In this document: positions 35,719-44,549 of the stretch, in pieces
Layout: each line of letters begins with the position of its first letter
How positions within the stretch are numbered: the first letter of the stretch is position 1
Assembly: GCA_025966135.1 (NCBI GenBank)
Contig: JAOPVP010000009.1
Span: 1-64,000, forward strand
Length of the DNA stretch: 64,000 bases
DNA from: Frankiales bacterium
Lineage (GTDB): Bacteria > Actinomycetota > Actinomycetes > Mycobacteriales > SCTD01
Reading direction: 5' to 3'
The notes under the pieces: generated by a model
Seen by the model: the letters and a program-made list of their open reading frames with translations, nothing else
What the model was told of the DNA's origin: nothing
The model's database searches: none
Made by a program: the position numbers and the translations under genes

Positions 35719-36141
35719 GTGGAATGCGCCAAGGCGTGTTCCGTGACGGAGCAGCCCACGCTCAGCAGCCGAGGCCAGCGCGACAGCAGCCGTCGCGTAC
35801 TGGTTATGCGCTCATCCCAGGACGGCGCTGTCGGCCACTGGGGGAGCGGGCGAGCCGGGTTCGGTCCCTCCACCCTCAGCACCGCGGTGTCGGCGCTGGT
35901 CGAGGCCGGCCTGGGCGACTCCGACCGGCTGGAGGTCCTGCCTGAGCTGTTCTGGGAGCTGGCCGCGGGTTGGCAGCCCGGGTGGACCTGGCTGGCCAGT
36001 CGACCGGAGCCGTCCGAGCACGGCACCTCCTCGGTCAGGACAGGTGACGCCGTCGCCGTGGATTACGGCGCCCAGTTGGTGACTGCGGGGGTAGGGCCGC
36101 GCAGCCACCGCCTGCCCCGTGAGCTTGGCGGAGCAAGTTAG
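35719..36141 (+). CDS. Orphan open frame, possibly decayed gene
   Basis: This 140-codon frame starting at GTG has strong third-position GC in its middle ('LSTAVSALVEAGLGDSDRLE', 'LPELFWELAAGWQPGWTW'), so it was probably coding. The first 50 and last 30 residues look random and no family is recognised. It lacks a clear ribosome-binding site. It lies in the decayed stretch between the catabolic operon and the tRNA cluster, and its stop overlaps the end of the convergent VOC gene by 4 bases. Confidence 0.3.
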   Translation: MECAKACSVTEQPTLSSRGQRDSSRRVLVMRSSQDGAVGHWGSGRAGFGPSTLSTAVSALVEAGLGDSDRLEVLPELFWELAAGWQPGWTWLASRPEPSEHGTSSVRTGDAVAVDYGAQLVTAGVGPRSHRLPRELGGAS

Positions 36142-36521
36142 CCCTTGAGGTCGTAGGCGACCAGGTGTCTCGGCTGATAGAGCCCGATCTCACCGGCGCC
36201 AGGCACCCGGAACCGGGTGAGCAGGCCGAAGCCCGCGCTCGTGATCGGTGCGGTGAACGTGACGCCCTTGTCCTCCAGTTCAGCGACGGTGGCCTCGACG
36301 TTGTCGCACATCAGGTAGAGCTCATGGTGCCCGTCCGGTGCGGCCGCGTCAGCGTCACTTATCGCGCTGGATGGGTGGATGCCCAGTTCGGCAGGGGGCA
36401 ACTTGAAGATGAGCCACCCGTCGTGGGCGTCGACATGAGCCATTCCTAGTACGTCCCGGAAGAACGCACGTGCCCGCTCAGGGTCGGAGGCGTAGATGAT
36501 CGCGTGGCTGCCGATGATCAC
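36138..36521 (-). CDS. VOC (glyoxalase/bleomycin-resistance) family protein
   Basis: The 127-residue protein has two beta-alpha-beta-beta-beta modules: 'HAIIYASDPERARAFFRDVL' with 'DGWLIFKLPPAELGIHP', and 'HELYLMCDNVEATVAELEDK' with 'GEIGLYQPRH'. Possible metal ligands are His 6, His in 'LGIHP' and Glu in the last strand. Substrate unknown; the family covers lyases, dioxygenases and binding proteins. Confidence 0.85.
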   Translation of the reverse strand: MIIGSHAIIYASDPERARAFFRDVLGMAHVDAHDGWLIFKLPPAELGIHPSSAISDADAAAPDGHHELYLMCDNVEATVAELEDKGVTFTAPITSAGFGLLTRFRVPGAGEIGLYQPRHLVAYDLKG

Positions 36522-36546
36522 GGCCCCACCCTAACTAACCGCCACC

Positions 36547-36864
36547 TCAGCCTGGGGTGTCAGGCGCCGGCAATGCCGTCTGCGCGCTCCGTCCCATCGA
36601 GGCCATCACCGGCTGGGCGGCGAACCACTTCTCGGCGTGGACCCGGAACGGCTCCCGGCTGAGCTTCGGGTGGGTGAAGCCCGGGTCGTCGAGCGTGGTC
36701 AGCAGCGCGCGGACCCGCTCGGTGGCGATTTTCTTCGGGTAGCTCCCGTCGGTGACGGTGTCGCCGGTCCCGGTCGCGGAAGTACAAGGTGCTGCGGACC
36801 TGAACCGCGGGCGTTCGTGCGGTTCTTCTGCCAGGCACCGGCCATGGGGGCGGCTCCTGATCAC
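36547..36864 (-). pseudogene. Probable tyrosine integrase N-terminal remnant
   Basis: Read on -, 'GSYPKKIATERVRALLTTLD' then 'DPGFTHPKLSREPFRVHAEK' and 'WFAAQPV' resembles the N-terminal AP2-like and SAM-like core-binding region of actinobacterial phage/ICE integrases ('...FREYAERWLAAQP...'). Similar fragments continue upstream in another frame ('RSTLYFRDRDR'). The catalytic R-H-R-Y domain is missing. It lies about 50 bases past the 3' end of tRNA-Val(GAC), where tRNA-targeting integrases sit. The assignment rests on pattern resemblance only. Confidence 0.5.
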
Positions 36865-36913
36865 CGGTCGACAATGACCGCAGGCAAAACACCCTCTGAC
36901 CTGGCCTTTTGGG

Positions 36914-36987
36914 TGGGCGATACAGGACTTGAACCTGTGACCTCTTCCGTGTCAGGGAAGCGCGCTACCAGACTGCGCCAATCGCCC
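36914..36987 (-). tRNA. tRNA-Val(GAC)
   Basis: The 74-base cloverleaf has acceptor GGGCGAT/ATCGCCC, anticodon stem CTTCC/GGAAG around loop CTGACAC (anticodon GAC), and T-loop GGTTCAAGTCC. No CCA is encoded (discriminator A followed by CCC). It is last in the Gly-Cys-Val cluster. Confidence 0.95.
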
Positions 36988-37018
36988 GTGCTGTGAAGTT
37001 GGTATGGCTGTGCAGGAG

Positions 37019-37090
37019 AGGCCGGGGCGGGAATCGAACCCGCGTACAGGGCTTTGCAGGCCCTTGCCTAAGCCACTCGGCCACCCGGCC
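37019..37090 (-). tRNA. tRNA-Cys(GCA)
   Basis: The 72-base cloverleaf has acceptor GGCCGGG/CCCGGCC, anticodon loop CTGCAAA (anticodon GCA), T-loop GGTTCGATTCC and discriminator U, as expected for Cys. It lies between the Gly and Val genes. CCA is not encoded. Confidence 0.95.
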
Positions 37091-37120
37091 GGGAGGCGCA
37101 CTTGACAACTGTTCTCTTCG

Positions 37121-37193
37121 AGCGGACGACGGGATTCGAACCCGCGACCCCAACCTTGGCAAGGTTGTGCTCTACCAACTGAGCCACGTCCGC
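37121..37193 (-). tRNA. tRNA-Gly(GCC)
   Basis: The 73-base cloverleaf has acceptor GCGGACG/CGTCCGC, anticodon stem CAACC/GGTTG around loop TTGCCAA (anticodon GCC), and T-loop GGTTCGAATCC. It is first in the Gly-Cys-Val cluster. Confidence 0.95.
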
Positions 37194-37226
37194 GTGCGTC
37201 GGACCAAGGCCTGACGACGAATGGGG

Positions 37227-37255
37227 AGACTAGCAGAACCGGGACCAGGGTTCAG
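37227..37255 (-). promoter_or_regulatory. Candidate promoter of the tRNA Gly-Cys-Val cluster
   Basis: On -, CTGAAC (37255-37250) and TAGTCT (37232-37227) are 17 bases apart, a reasonable sigma-70-type pair. The -10 ends 33 bases upstream of the tRNA-Gly 5' end. Confidence 0.5.
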
Positions 37256-37692
37256 GTCTCCGGTTCCGCCCAGAGCAGGAGCGCCAGCTCTGCATCGACG
37301 TCGACGTGCTCGCTCTCGGAGCCGGTCGAAACGGCGGCATAGGTCATCGTCAGGAACTCGACGAGCTCGGGCACGGGAACCTCGAACAGCGCCTTGCCCG
37401 AGGGGGAGGACAGCGACAGGCAGACCACCGGCTCGCCGTTGGTCGTGGCCGGCCACGCCTGGACGTCACCCTGCCCCACGGGGCTGGTGACGCCGTCGGT
37501 GAGCAGCTGACGAGCGAAGGTCCATCGCACGGTGTCGGCGGTGGACCCGGCACCGGTATGGAAGGCCACCGACACGGCGTACGGGTCGCGGGCGTCGTAG
37601 GACAGTCCGGCGCGGACGGGCAGCGAGGTCGCGCCGGGCACCACCAGGTGCAACTGCAACTCGGTGTTGACAGTCACCGGACGCGGCGTCAT
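37252..37692 (-). CDS. SsgA-family sporulation/cell division regulator
   Basis: This 146-residue protein matches the SsgA-like family (SsgA, SsgB and others): 'ELQLHLVVPGATSLPVRAGL', 'YDARDPYAVSVAFHTG', 'TVRWTFARQLLTDGV', 'VCLSLSSPSGKALFEVP'. In streptomycetes SsgB recruits FtsZ to sporulation septa, and other members control septum and wall remodelling. ATG 37692 is chosen because AGGAGG lies 6 bases upstream. The family occurs mainly in morphologically complex actinomycetes. Which paralogue this is cannot be told. Confidence 0.92.
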   Translation of the reverse strand: MTPRPVTVNTELQLHLVVPGATSLPVRAGLSYDARDPYAVSVAFHTGAGSTADTVRWTFARQLLTDGVTSPVGQGDVQAWPATTNGEPVVCLSLSSPSGKALFEVPVPELVEFLTMTYAAVSTGSESEHVDVDAELALLLWAEPET

Positions 37693-37848
37693 CCATGACC
37701 TCCTGAGCAGGGGAGGGCTGGGCTGACCCTCAGGCCCACAGCCTGCCCCGAAGCCGGCGCCCCAACCCCCTTCCAGTGAGACTTCACCCGGTCGGCCCAC
37801 GCTGGCTCCGGACGCAGCCGGAACAGCGTCAGGAAGGCGGCTCGAGAC

Positions 37849-38250
37849 GTGACCACCGACGCGTTCCTGAGCCATGATGGTGCTGTGACCCGTTGGCGCA
37901 TACGCGACCGCATCCGGCGTCTGCCTGCCGGCGAGGTCATCGTCCACGGGGCGGTCTTCCTGCTCGGGGCAGCCTTCATCGCCACGGGTCTCGCCTTCAT
38001 CGTGCTGCCCGGACCGTTGACCATCCCACCGATCTTGATCGGCTTGGCGATCTGGTCACTGGAGTTCGACTTCGCGCAGTCGCTGCTGGACCGGGCGAAG
38101 GGGCAGGCGCAGAAGGCCTGGGACGAAGCCAGGGCACATCCGTGGCGCACCGGTCTGATCACCGGCGGCGGTCTGGTTCTGGCGGTGGCCGTCGCGGTCC
38201 TGGCATCCCGCTACGGACTGGTCCAGCACGCCCGGGACGTGCTCACTTGA
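37849..38250 (+). CDS. PGPGW-type small membrane protein (TIGR02611-like)
   Basis: The 133-residue protein has hydrophobic segments near 35-70 and 108-125. The conserved stretch 'GLAFIVLPGPLTIPPILIGL' is characteristic of the PGPGW / TIGR02611 transmembrane family of actinobacteria. Function is unknown. The start is uncertain: GTG 37849 has AGGAAGG 10 bases upstream, and GTG 37885 is the alternative. Confidence 0.72.
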   Translation: MTTDAFLSHDGAVTRWRIRDRIRRLPAGEVIVHGAVFLLGAAFIATGLAFIVLPGPLTIPPILIGLAIWSLEFDFAQSLLDRAKGQAQKAWDEARAHPWRTGLITGGGLVLAVAVAVLASRYGLVQHARDVLT

Positions 38251-38295
38251 CCCGCCGGTGCGCTAGTGTTCCGCGCTGTCCGTGTGCATCTGCAC

Positions 38296-38369
38296 GGGCG
38301 ATTAGCTCAGTTGGTTAGAGCGCTCGCCTCACACGCGAGAGGTCACTGGTTCGAGTCCAGTATCGCCCA
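38296..38369 (+). tRNA. tRNA-Val(CAC)
   Basis: The 74-base cloverleaf has acceptor GGGCGAT/ATCGCCC, anticodon stem CTCGC/GCGAG around loop CTCACAC (anticodon CAC), and T-loop GGTTCGAGTCC. It shares acceptor and D-arm with the GAC isoacceptor nearby. CCA is not encoded. Confidence 0.95.
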
Positions 38370-38387
38370 CCCTGGCCGCGAAGGTGG

Positions 38388-39077
38388 TCAGCGACCGGAG
38401 CCCAGGCGCATGCGCAGCAGGATCCACAGCGCCTCGACGCCGTCCTTCCAGGTCAGCTTCTTGCCCTCCTCGCGGGAGCGCGCCTTGTAGCTGACGGGGA
38501 TCTCGTACGGGCGGACGCCGCGACGCAGCAGCTTGCCGGTGATCTCGGCCTCCATGCCGAACCCGACGGAGCGGACGTTGAGATCGCGGTACAGCTTGAG
38601 CGGCATCAGCTTGAAGCAGGTCTCGAGGTCGGTGATCCAGCTGTTGAACAGGACGTTGGCGAACATCGTCACGCCCTTGTTGCCCATGACGTACCAGAAG
38701 CTGTAGGCGTTGTGGCTGCCGAAGGTCCGGGTGCCGTAGACGACGTCGACCAGGCCCTCGAGCACGGGGACGAGCAGGCCGGGGATCTCCTCCGGCGCGT
38801 ACTCGAGGTCGGCGTCGCAGATGATCATGTGGGTGCCGGTGGCCTGCTGGGCCGCGGTCCGGATCGCCGCGCCCTTCCCCTTGTTGACTGCGTGGTAGTA
38901 GATCGACAGCCGTGGGTCGGACAGTCCGGCCAGCACCTCTCGGGTCCCGTCCTTGCTGCCGTCCTCGACGAGGACCAGCTCGATCTCGCACGGGTACTCG
39001 ACCGCCAGCACGCGCGCCACCGCGTCAGCGAGGGTCGCTTCCTCGTCGTACACGGGCATGAGGATGGAGAGCTTCAT
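38388..39077 (-). CDS. Glycosyltransferase family 2 (polyprenyl-phosphate type)
   Basis: This 229-residue soluble GT2 enzyme has the GT-A fold: 'LSILMPVYDEEATLADAV', 'LVLVEDGSKDGT', and the nucleotide-sugar/metal motif 'IICDADLEYAPEEIP' (D-x-D). 'FGSHNAYSFWYVMGNKGVT' and 'DLETCFKLM' resemble dolichol/polyprenol-phosphate glucosyl- or mannosyltransferases. It likely makes a lipid-linked sugar for envelope glycans. It ends 18 bases after the convergent tRNA-Val(CAC). Confidence 0.9.
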   Translation of the reverse strand: MKLSILMPVYDEEATLADAVARVLAVEYPCEIELVLVEDGSKDGTREVLAGLSDPRLSIYYHAVNKGKGAAIRTAAQQATGTHMIICDADLEYAPEEIPGLLVPVLEGLVDVVYGTRTFGSHNAYSFWYVMGNKGVTMFANVLFNSWITDLETCFKLMPLKLYRDLNVRSVGFGMEAEITGKLLRRGVRPYEIPVSYKARSREEGKKLTWKDGVEALWILLRMRLGSGR

Positions 39078-39156
39078 GGTGAACTTTCTCGTGGTCAGGC
39101 GGGAGGGGGATGCTACGGAAGGCGTCGCTCGCGGGCGCGCTCCGCCGGTACGACGG

Positions 39157-41997
39157 TCAGCCGCGCGTCAGGTTCGGGCGCGCGACCGCGGCGACACCCA
39201 GGAGCAGCAGACCCAGCTCCGCAGCCAGGGGGGTGCCCCCCGTGGCGGGCAAGCTGACTCCTGCTGCCTGGGGCTGGGTCACCGAAGCCGAAGCCGGGGC
39301 TGGGTCCAGGTCTGTCAGGACCTCGACGGCCTGGTGGAAGGTGCCCCGGTTCTCGAACGGGTGAGCCGGGGTGGCGATCGCGCCGGCGGTCAGGGGCCGG
39401 TTCTCGTCGCAGGTCGGCGAGGCGTCGTCCGGGCACAGGACCGGCTTCCTCCAGGAGGCAGGGTCTGTGCCCTGTGATGCCTGCACGGTGGCCACCGCTG
39501 TGGTCAGCGCCGTTCTCAGCAGGGCCCGGCAGCCGGCCAGGCCGCCACCGCCGCAGGTCGTGGCGGAAGGCTTCGGCCCGGTGCCCAAAGCAGCCCGGAC
39601 CACATCGGAGACCTGGCCGTACCAACCGTCGTAGAAGTTGGTCTGGACCGCCCGCCCGTCGAGGACGAGGTCCATGCCGCCCTGCAGCAGCGTCACGATG
39701 TCGGCGCCGAGCTGCGGGTCGTAGATGTCGTGGACGACCTGCCGCCACCATGCGTCGAACAGCAGCACAGCGGCGCTGTCGTCGTCGTACCCGCTGTGCC
39801 TGGTGTCCCGTCGGTGGGCGCCCTTCGCCATCCAGGTCCGGAGAGCGGTTGCGAGCCCCGCCTCGGTGGGGTCGGTGACCGGACCCAGTGCCTCCAGCAG
39901 GTCGGGCAGGACCTCGACCCCGCGCAGGTCCTGGGTGGAGGCGTTCCCGCTGATGCCGACGACCTCAGGGAGGGTGAGCGTCCGGCCCGCCTGCAGGGCC
40001 GCGACGGTCGGGTCGCGGAGCAGCTCGTCGCGGTGGACCCGGCCGTAGGACCAGATGCCCGGCGCGGCGCGCCACTGCGGCGCGCCCCTGTTGTTCCATG
40101 ACGCCAGGTAGCCCTGCTCAGGGTCGATGGCTGTCGGGTTGAAGGCGTCGTCGTGACGGGTGAAGTCCGAGGACGCCGGCGTGAAGCCCTTCCAGTCCCA
40201 CGGCCCGGTGCCGCGAATCGGTTGCTCCAGGTCGGTGCCCGGTGCGTGCTGAGGGAACCAGCCGCTCTGCAGCCAGGCGATGTGCTTGCTGCTGACGTAG
40301 AACCAGTTCTCGTTGCCGGTGTAGTGCCGCATCGTCGCCACGAAGTCCTGTGGCGTGTGCACCTGGCCTTCCGCGAGCCGCAGGAAGGCCACCAGACCGC
40401 GGATGCCGTGGTGGTTGACTGCGGTGGCGCGGACCAGCGCGAAGGGCTTGCCGGCGACGGTGGCGAAGTCGTGGACCGGGCCGTGCACCGAGCGCATCGT
40501 CCGCAGCGTCACGGTCTCGGGCAACGTCGTCGGTGTGGTGGGGCTCAGAGGCGTGTGCAGCACCTGCTCGCGGTGGGTGAAGGCGATGCACCGCCCCTTG
40601 TAGAGGTAGTGGTCGCTGTTCCGGGTCGGCGTGCCGCCGGCCGGGTCACAGAGTTGCTCGGCGAAGGTGTCGGCGTTGTCGCCGTTCGCGGTCGTGCCGC
40701 TCCAGGCGAACGACGTCGTGTGCCCGATCAGCGGGAACGGACTCGCGCCGGGGAAGCTCATCCCGCTGACGTGCACGCCTGGGGCGTGCAGCTCGTACTC
40801 CACGAGGATCTCGGGGGAGTAGTAGCCGACCTGCGGGCCCATGGCCGCCAGCGCCCGCCCTGTCGTGCTGTGAGCCGCGCCGACCAGCAGGGCGTTGGAC
40901 GCGTCGTGCTTCAGCTGGAGCCCGCGCGTCGCGAGGGTGGTTGCCCAGGTCGGGAAGCCGGTGGCGAGCCCCAGGCTGGGGCTCGTCGTGGTCGCAACCG
41001 CATCTCGCGGGGTGATCGAGGCGGCATCGAGCCGGGCTGCGCTGGACGGGCCCATGGCCGGGCGGTCGCTGGGGAACTGCCTGTCGGCGGTGACGGGCGC
41101 CTGCGGGTCCTCGAGGTGGCGCAGGTCGTCGTACACCTGCCGGCCCCTGACGGCGCCGAGCTTGTTCTGCAGGCGGGCCAGAACGTCGGACTGCAGGTGC
41201 TCGGCGTCGCCGAACACGGTGAACTGCGCGATCAGCAGGTAGGCCTCGGCAGCGGTGTCGGCCAGCGTCCACTCTCGCGGGGTGGCGCCCAGGGCCGGGT
41301 ACTCCGCCGGCAGCAGGGTCGGGTCGAGGCGGGTCTTGGCGATCCAGGCGTTGATGCCGGCGACGTACTGCTGGAGGTCCTTCAGGCCGCGCGCCCCGGC
41401 GGCCCCCTCGTCCTGCGGAAGGCGCATCACCTCGGCGGTGAGCTCCGCCGGCGACAGGTCGAACTGGCCGAGGGCGGCGCTGTCAGCGGGGAGGGCGGAC
41501 GGCCCGAGCAGCTCGGCGGTGCTGCCCTCGGCGGTCCGACGCAGCACGTCCATGAGGAACAGCCGGTCCTGCGCGGTCGCGTAGCCGACGGCGTACATGG
41601 CTGCGTCCCGGGTGTCGCCGTAGATGTGCGGCACGCGATAGGTGCTGTCGCGCACGATCGTGGCGCCCGCGACCGGCGACTGCGCCGTACCGCTGATCTT
41701 GGCGAAGTCGGAGTCCTTGTAGTAACCCGACAGGTCACCGGTGGGCTGGCTGGTGATCACCTTGTCGTAGAGCGGGCCCTGACTGGTGAAGCTCGGCGGC
41801 ACCGACCCGTCGACCTGGTGACGCGCCAGGTCGACGAGGTTGGCGGTCTGCCCCTGGCCGTAGGCGAGCACCGAATGGAAGCCGCCGCCATCGGTCACGA
41901 AGGCCGGAACGTCGGCGGCCGCGCCGGGCCAGGCAGCGGCCACGACCAGGGCGAGCGCCAGGGCGGCAGCCGGCAGACGGGAGGTCACGGGGCGCAT
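39157..41997 (-). CDS. Penicillin acylase-family Ntn-hydrolase with LPxTG-type anchor
   Basis: The 946-residue secreted protein belongs to the penicillin/acyl-homoserine-lactone acylase family, which cleaves amide bonds. A signal peptide ('ALALALVVAAAWPGAAA') is followed by the alpha-chain region with 'VPHIYGDTRDAAMYAVGYAT'. The autoproteolysis site 'DASNALLVGAAHS' has the nucleophile Ser at about 367. A long beta chain follows. The C-terminus has 'LPATGG' (about 915), a hydrophobic stretch and a basic tail, i.e. a sortase sorting signal. The upstream ribosome site is weak. Substrate unresolved: beta-lactam, AHL or lipopeptide amides. Confidence 0.9.
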   Translation of the reverse strand: MRPVTSRLPAAALALALVVAAAWPGAAADVPAFVTDGGGFHSVLAYGQGQTANLVDLARHQVDGSVPPSFTSQGPLYDKVITSQPTGDLSGYYKDSDFAKISGTAQSPVAGATIVRDSTYRVPHIYGDTRDAAMYAVGYATAQDRLFLMDVLRRTAEGSTAELLGPSALPADSAALGQFDLSPAELTAEVMRLPQDEGAAGARGLKDLQQYVAGINAWIAKTRLDPTLLPAEYPALGATPREWTLADTAAEAYLLIAQFTVFGDAEHLQSDVLARLQNKLGAVRGRQVYDDLRHLEDPQAPVTADRQFPSDRPAMGPSSAARLDAASITPRDAVATTTSPSLGLATGFPTWATTLATRGLQLKHDASNALLVGAAHSTTGRALAAMGPQVGYYSPEILVEYELHAPGVHVSGMSFPGASPFPLIGHTTSFAWSGTTANGDNADTFAEQLCDPAGGTPTRNSDHYLYKGRCIAFTHREQVLHTPLSPTTPTTLPETVTLRTMRSVHGPVHDFATVAGKPFALVRATAVNHHGIRGLVAFLRLAEGQVHTPQDFVATMRHYTGNENWFYVSSKHIAWLQSGWFPQHAPGTDLEQPIRGTGPWDWKGFTPASSDFTRHDDAFNPTAIDPEQGYLASWNNRGAPQWRAAPGIWSYGRVHRDELLRDPTVAALQAGRTLTLPEVVGISGNASTQDLRGVEVLPDLLEALGPVTDPTEAGLATALRTWMAKGAHRRDTRHSGYDDDSAAVLLFDAWWRQVVHDIYDPQLGADIVTLLQGGMDLVLDGRAVQTNFYDGWYGQVSDVVRAALGTGPKPSATTCGGGGLAGCRALLRTALTTAVATVQASQGTDPASWRKPVLCPDDASPTCDENRPLTAGAIATPAHPFENRGTFHQAVEVLTDLDPAPASASVTQPQAAGVSLPATGGTPLAAELGLLLLGVAAVARPNLTRG

Positions 41998-42095
41998 CTT
42001 CGGTGTCAGCAGGCCAATCCCTGCCCAAGGGGGAACAATCGGCGGGACCGACGCGTCGGACACTGGCAGCACCCCCCTGCCCTCGGAGGAGACCC

Positions 42096-42533
42096 ATGCC
42101 CACGCGCACCGCTCGGACCGCCTGGACCGGCACGCTGGAGTCCGGCTCCGGTCAGGTCGAGATGACGAGCAGCAAGGTCGGGACATACGACGTGTCCTTC
42201 CGCAGGCGCAGCGGCGACGAGGCAGGCGGCACCACCGGCCCCGAGGAGCTGATCGCCGCGGCCCAGTCGTCCTGCTACGCCATGCAGCTGTCGGCGCTGA
42301 TCGCGCAGGCTGGCGGCACCGCAGGATCGCTGGAGGTCACCGCGGACGTGTCCCTCGGTCCCGACCCGGCCGGAGGCTTCCGCCTCACGGGCATCGCGCT
42401 CACGGTCGTCGCCGACGTCTCCGGGCTGGATGAGGAGGCGTTCCAGAAGGTCGCCGAGGACGCCAAGGCCAACTGCCCCATCTCCAAGGCGCTCACCGGT
42501 GTGACGATCACGCTGGACGCGTCGTTGTCCTAA
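42096..42533 (+). CDS. OsmC-family peroxiredoxin (organic hydroperoxide reductase)
   Basis: This 145-residue protein has the OsmC fold with both catalytic cysteines, in 'AQSSCYAMQLSALI' and 'DAKANCPISKAL', plus the N-terminal Arg/Glu ('GPEELIAAA'). It reduces organic hydroperoxides using low-molecular thiols or lipoylated proteins. ATG 42096 follows GGAGGA. It diverges from the penicillin acylase gene and precedes thrS by 54 bases. Confidence 0.92.
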   Translation: MPTRTARTAWTGTLESGSGQVEMTSSKVGTYDVSFRRRSGDEAGGTTGPEELIAAAQSSCYAMQLSALIAQAGGTAGSLEVTADVSLGPDPAGGFRLTGIALTVVADVSGLDEEAFQKVAEDAKANCPISKALTGVTITLDASLS

Positions 42534-42587
42534 CGGCTGGACTTCCCCCACTAGGCTCAGGAGCCCCTGACTTCTGGAGGCACCACC

Positions 42588-44549
42588 GTGTCCGAGACCC
42601 CCCCAGCCGCGCTTCGCGTCGACGCGTCGCAGGCCGGTACGACGGCGGGTTCGGTGCTGGCGGAGGCGGGCGTCAAGGACACCGCTGTGGCGCGCGTCGA
42701 CGGTGAGCTCAAGGACCTGGCGTACGTCGTGTCCGAGGGCGAGCTGGTCGAGGCGGTGCCCTACGGCTCGGAGGACGGCCGCGCGGTGCTGCGGCACTCC
42801 GCCGCGCACGTCCTGGCGCAGGCCGTGCAGGAGCTGTTCCCCGGCACCCTGCTCGGCATCGGGCCGCCCATCAAGGACGGCTTCTACTACGACTTCGCGC
42901 CGTCCCGGCCGTTCACCCCCGAGGACCTCGGCCTCATCGAGAAGAAGATGAGCGACATCACCCGGCAGCGGCAGCGCTTCAGCCGCCGGGTCGTCACCGA
43001 GACCGAGGCTCAGGTCGAGCTCGCTCATGAGAAGTTCAAGCTTGAGCTGATCGGCCTCAAGGGCTCCGGCTCCGGCTCCCGCGACTCAGAGGAGTCGGTC
43101 GAGGTCGGCGGGTCCGAGCTCACCATCTACGACAACCTCGTCGGCGAGGAGACGGTGTGGAAGGACCTGTGTCGCGGGCCTCACCTGCCGACCACCCGGG
43201 ACATCCCGGCCTTCAAGCTCATGCGGTCCGCTGCTGCGTACTGGCGCGGCGACCAGGACAACGAGCAGCTGCAGCGGATCTACGGCACCGCCTGGGAGTC
43301 TCGCGATGCGCTGAAGGAGCACCTGCACCTGCTCGAGGAGGCCGAGAAGCGCGACCACCGGCGGCTCGGTCAGGAGCTCGACCTGTTCTCGTTCCCGGAC
43401 GAGCTCGGCTCCGGGCTCGCGGTGTTCCATCCCAAGGGCGGGACCATCCGCCGGGTCATGGAGGACTACTCCCGCCTCAAGCACGAGCAGGGCGGGTACG
43501 AGTTCGTGAACACCCCGCACATCAGCAAGGAGGGGCTCTTCCACACCTCCGGGCACCTGCCCTACTACGCCGACGTCATGTTCCCGCCCATGGAGTTCGA
43601 AGGCACGAACTACTACCTCAAGGCGATGAACTGCCCGTTCCACAACCTCATCTTCAAGGCGCGTGGGCGCTCCTACCGGGAGCTGCCCCTGCGGCTGTTC
43701 GAGTTCGGCTCGGTCTACCGGTACGAGAAGTCCGGTGTCGTGCACGGGCTCACCCGCGTACGAGGGATGACCCAGGACGACTCCCACATCTACTGCACCA
43801 AGGAGCAGATGCCGGGGGAGCTCACCTCGCTGCTGACCTTCGTGCTCGACCTGCTGCGTGACTTCGGCCTGGACGACTTCTACCTCGAGCTCTCCACCCG
43901 GGACGACTCCGACAAGTTCGTGGGGGAGCCCGAGGAGTGGGAGGAGGCCACCGAGGCCCTGCGGACGGCTGCTGAGGCGTCCGGGCTCGAGCTCGTGCCC
44001 GACCCGGGTGGCGCCGCGTACTACGGGCCAAAGATCTCCGTGCAGGCCCGCGACGCGATCGGCCGGACCTGGCAGATGTCGACCATCCAGGTCGACTTCC
44101 AGCAGCCGAAGCGCTTCGAGCTCAGCTACCAGGGCGAGGACGGCGGGCGGCACCAGCCGGTCATGATCCACCGCGCGCTCTTCGGTTCTATCGAGCGCTT
44201 CCTCGGGGTGCTCGTTGAGCACTACGCGGGGGCCTTCCCGGCGTGGCTGTCGCCGGTGCAGGTGGTCGGCATCCCGGTGCACTCGGACTTCGACGGCTAC
44301 CTGCTCGACGTGGCCACCCGGCTTCGTGCCGAGGGGATCCGGGTGGAGGTCGACACCTCCGACGACCGGATGCAGAAGAAGATCCGCAATGCCCAGAAGC
44401 AGAAGGTGCCCTTCATGCTCATCGCCGGTGCGGACGACATCGCCGCCGGCGCGGTCAGCTTCCGGTTCCGCGACGGCACTCAGGACAACGGGATCCCGGT
44501 GGACGAGGCCGTCGCGCGGATTGTGGCGGCGGTGCGGGAGCGCACGTGA
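42588..44549 (+). CDS. thrS: Threonyl-tRNA synthetase
   Basis: The 653-residue class II synthetase has an N-terminal TGS domain (1-65) and an editing domain with '[17 protein letters not shown]' (HxxxH). The catalytic core contains the zinc site Cys in '[13 protein letters not shown]', motif 2 '[18 protein letters not shown]' and motif 3 near '[17 protein letters not shown]'. A C-terminal anticodon-binding domain completes it. Length is normal. GTG 42588 has CTGGAGG upstream. It is coupled to the HIT gene by a 4-base overlap, as in mycobacteria. Confidence 0.97.
   Translation: MSETPPAALRVDASQAGTTAGSVLAEAGVKDTAVARVDGELKDLAYVVSEGELVEAVPYGSEDGRAVLRHSAAHVLAQAVQELFPGTLLGIGPPIKDGFYYDFAPSRPFTPEDLGLIEKKMSDITRQRQRFSRRVVTETEAQVELAHEKFKLELIGLKGSGSGSRDSEESVEVGGSELTIYDNLVGEETVWKDLCRGPHLPTTRDIPAFKLMRSAAAYWRGDQDNEQLQRIYGTAWESRDALKEHLHLLEEAEKRDHRRLGQELDLFSFPDELGSGLAVFHPKGGTIRRVMEDYSRLKHEQGGYEFVNTPHISKEGLFHTSGHLPYYADVMFPPMEFEGTNYYLKAMNCPFHNLIFKARGRSYRELPLRLFEFGSVYRYEKSGVVHGLTRVRGMTQDDSHIYCTKEQMPGELTSLLTFVLDLLRDFGLDDFYLELSTRDDSDKFVGEPEEWEEATEALRTAAEASGLELVPDPGGAAYYGPKISVQARDAIGRTWQMSTIQVDFQQPKRFELSYQGEDGGRHQPVMIHRALFGSIERFLGVLVEHYAGAFPAWLSPVQVVGIPVHSDFDGYLLDVATRLRAEGIRVEVDTSDDRMQKKIRNAQKQKVPFMLIAGADDIAAGAVSFRFRDGTQDNGIPVDEAVARIVAAVRERT

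Noticed and set aside
38247..38269. TTGACC with TAGTGT as a promoter for tRNA-Val(CAC)
   Set aside because: The two elements are only 11 bases apart, which does not fit a sigma-70-type promoter.
42534..42587. T-box or other riboswitch before thrS
   Set aside because: Only 54 bases separate osmC and thrS, too short for a T-box leader, and no conserved T-box sequence is present.
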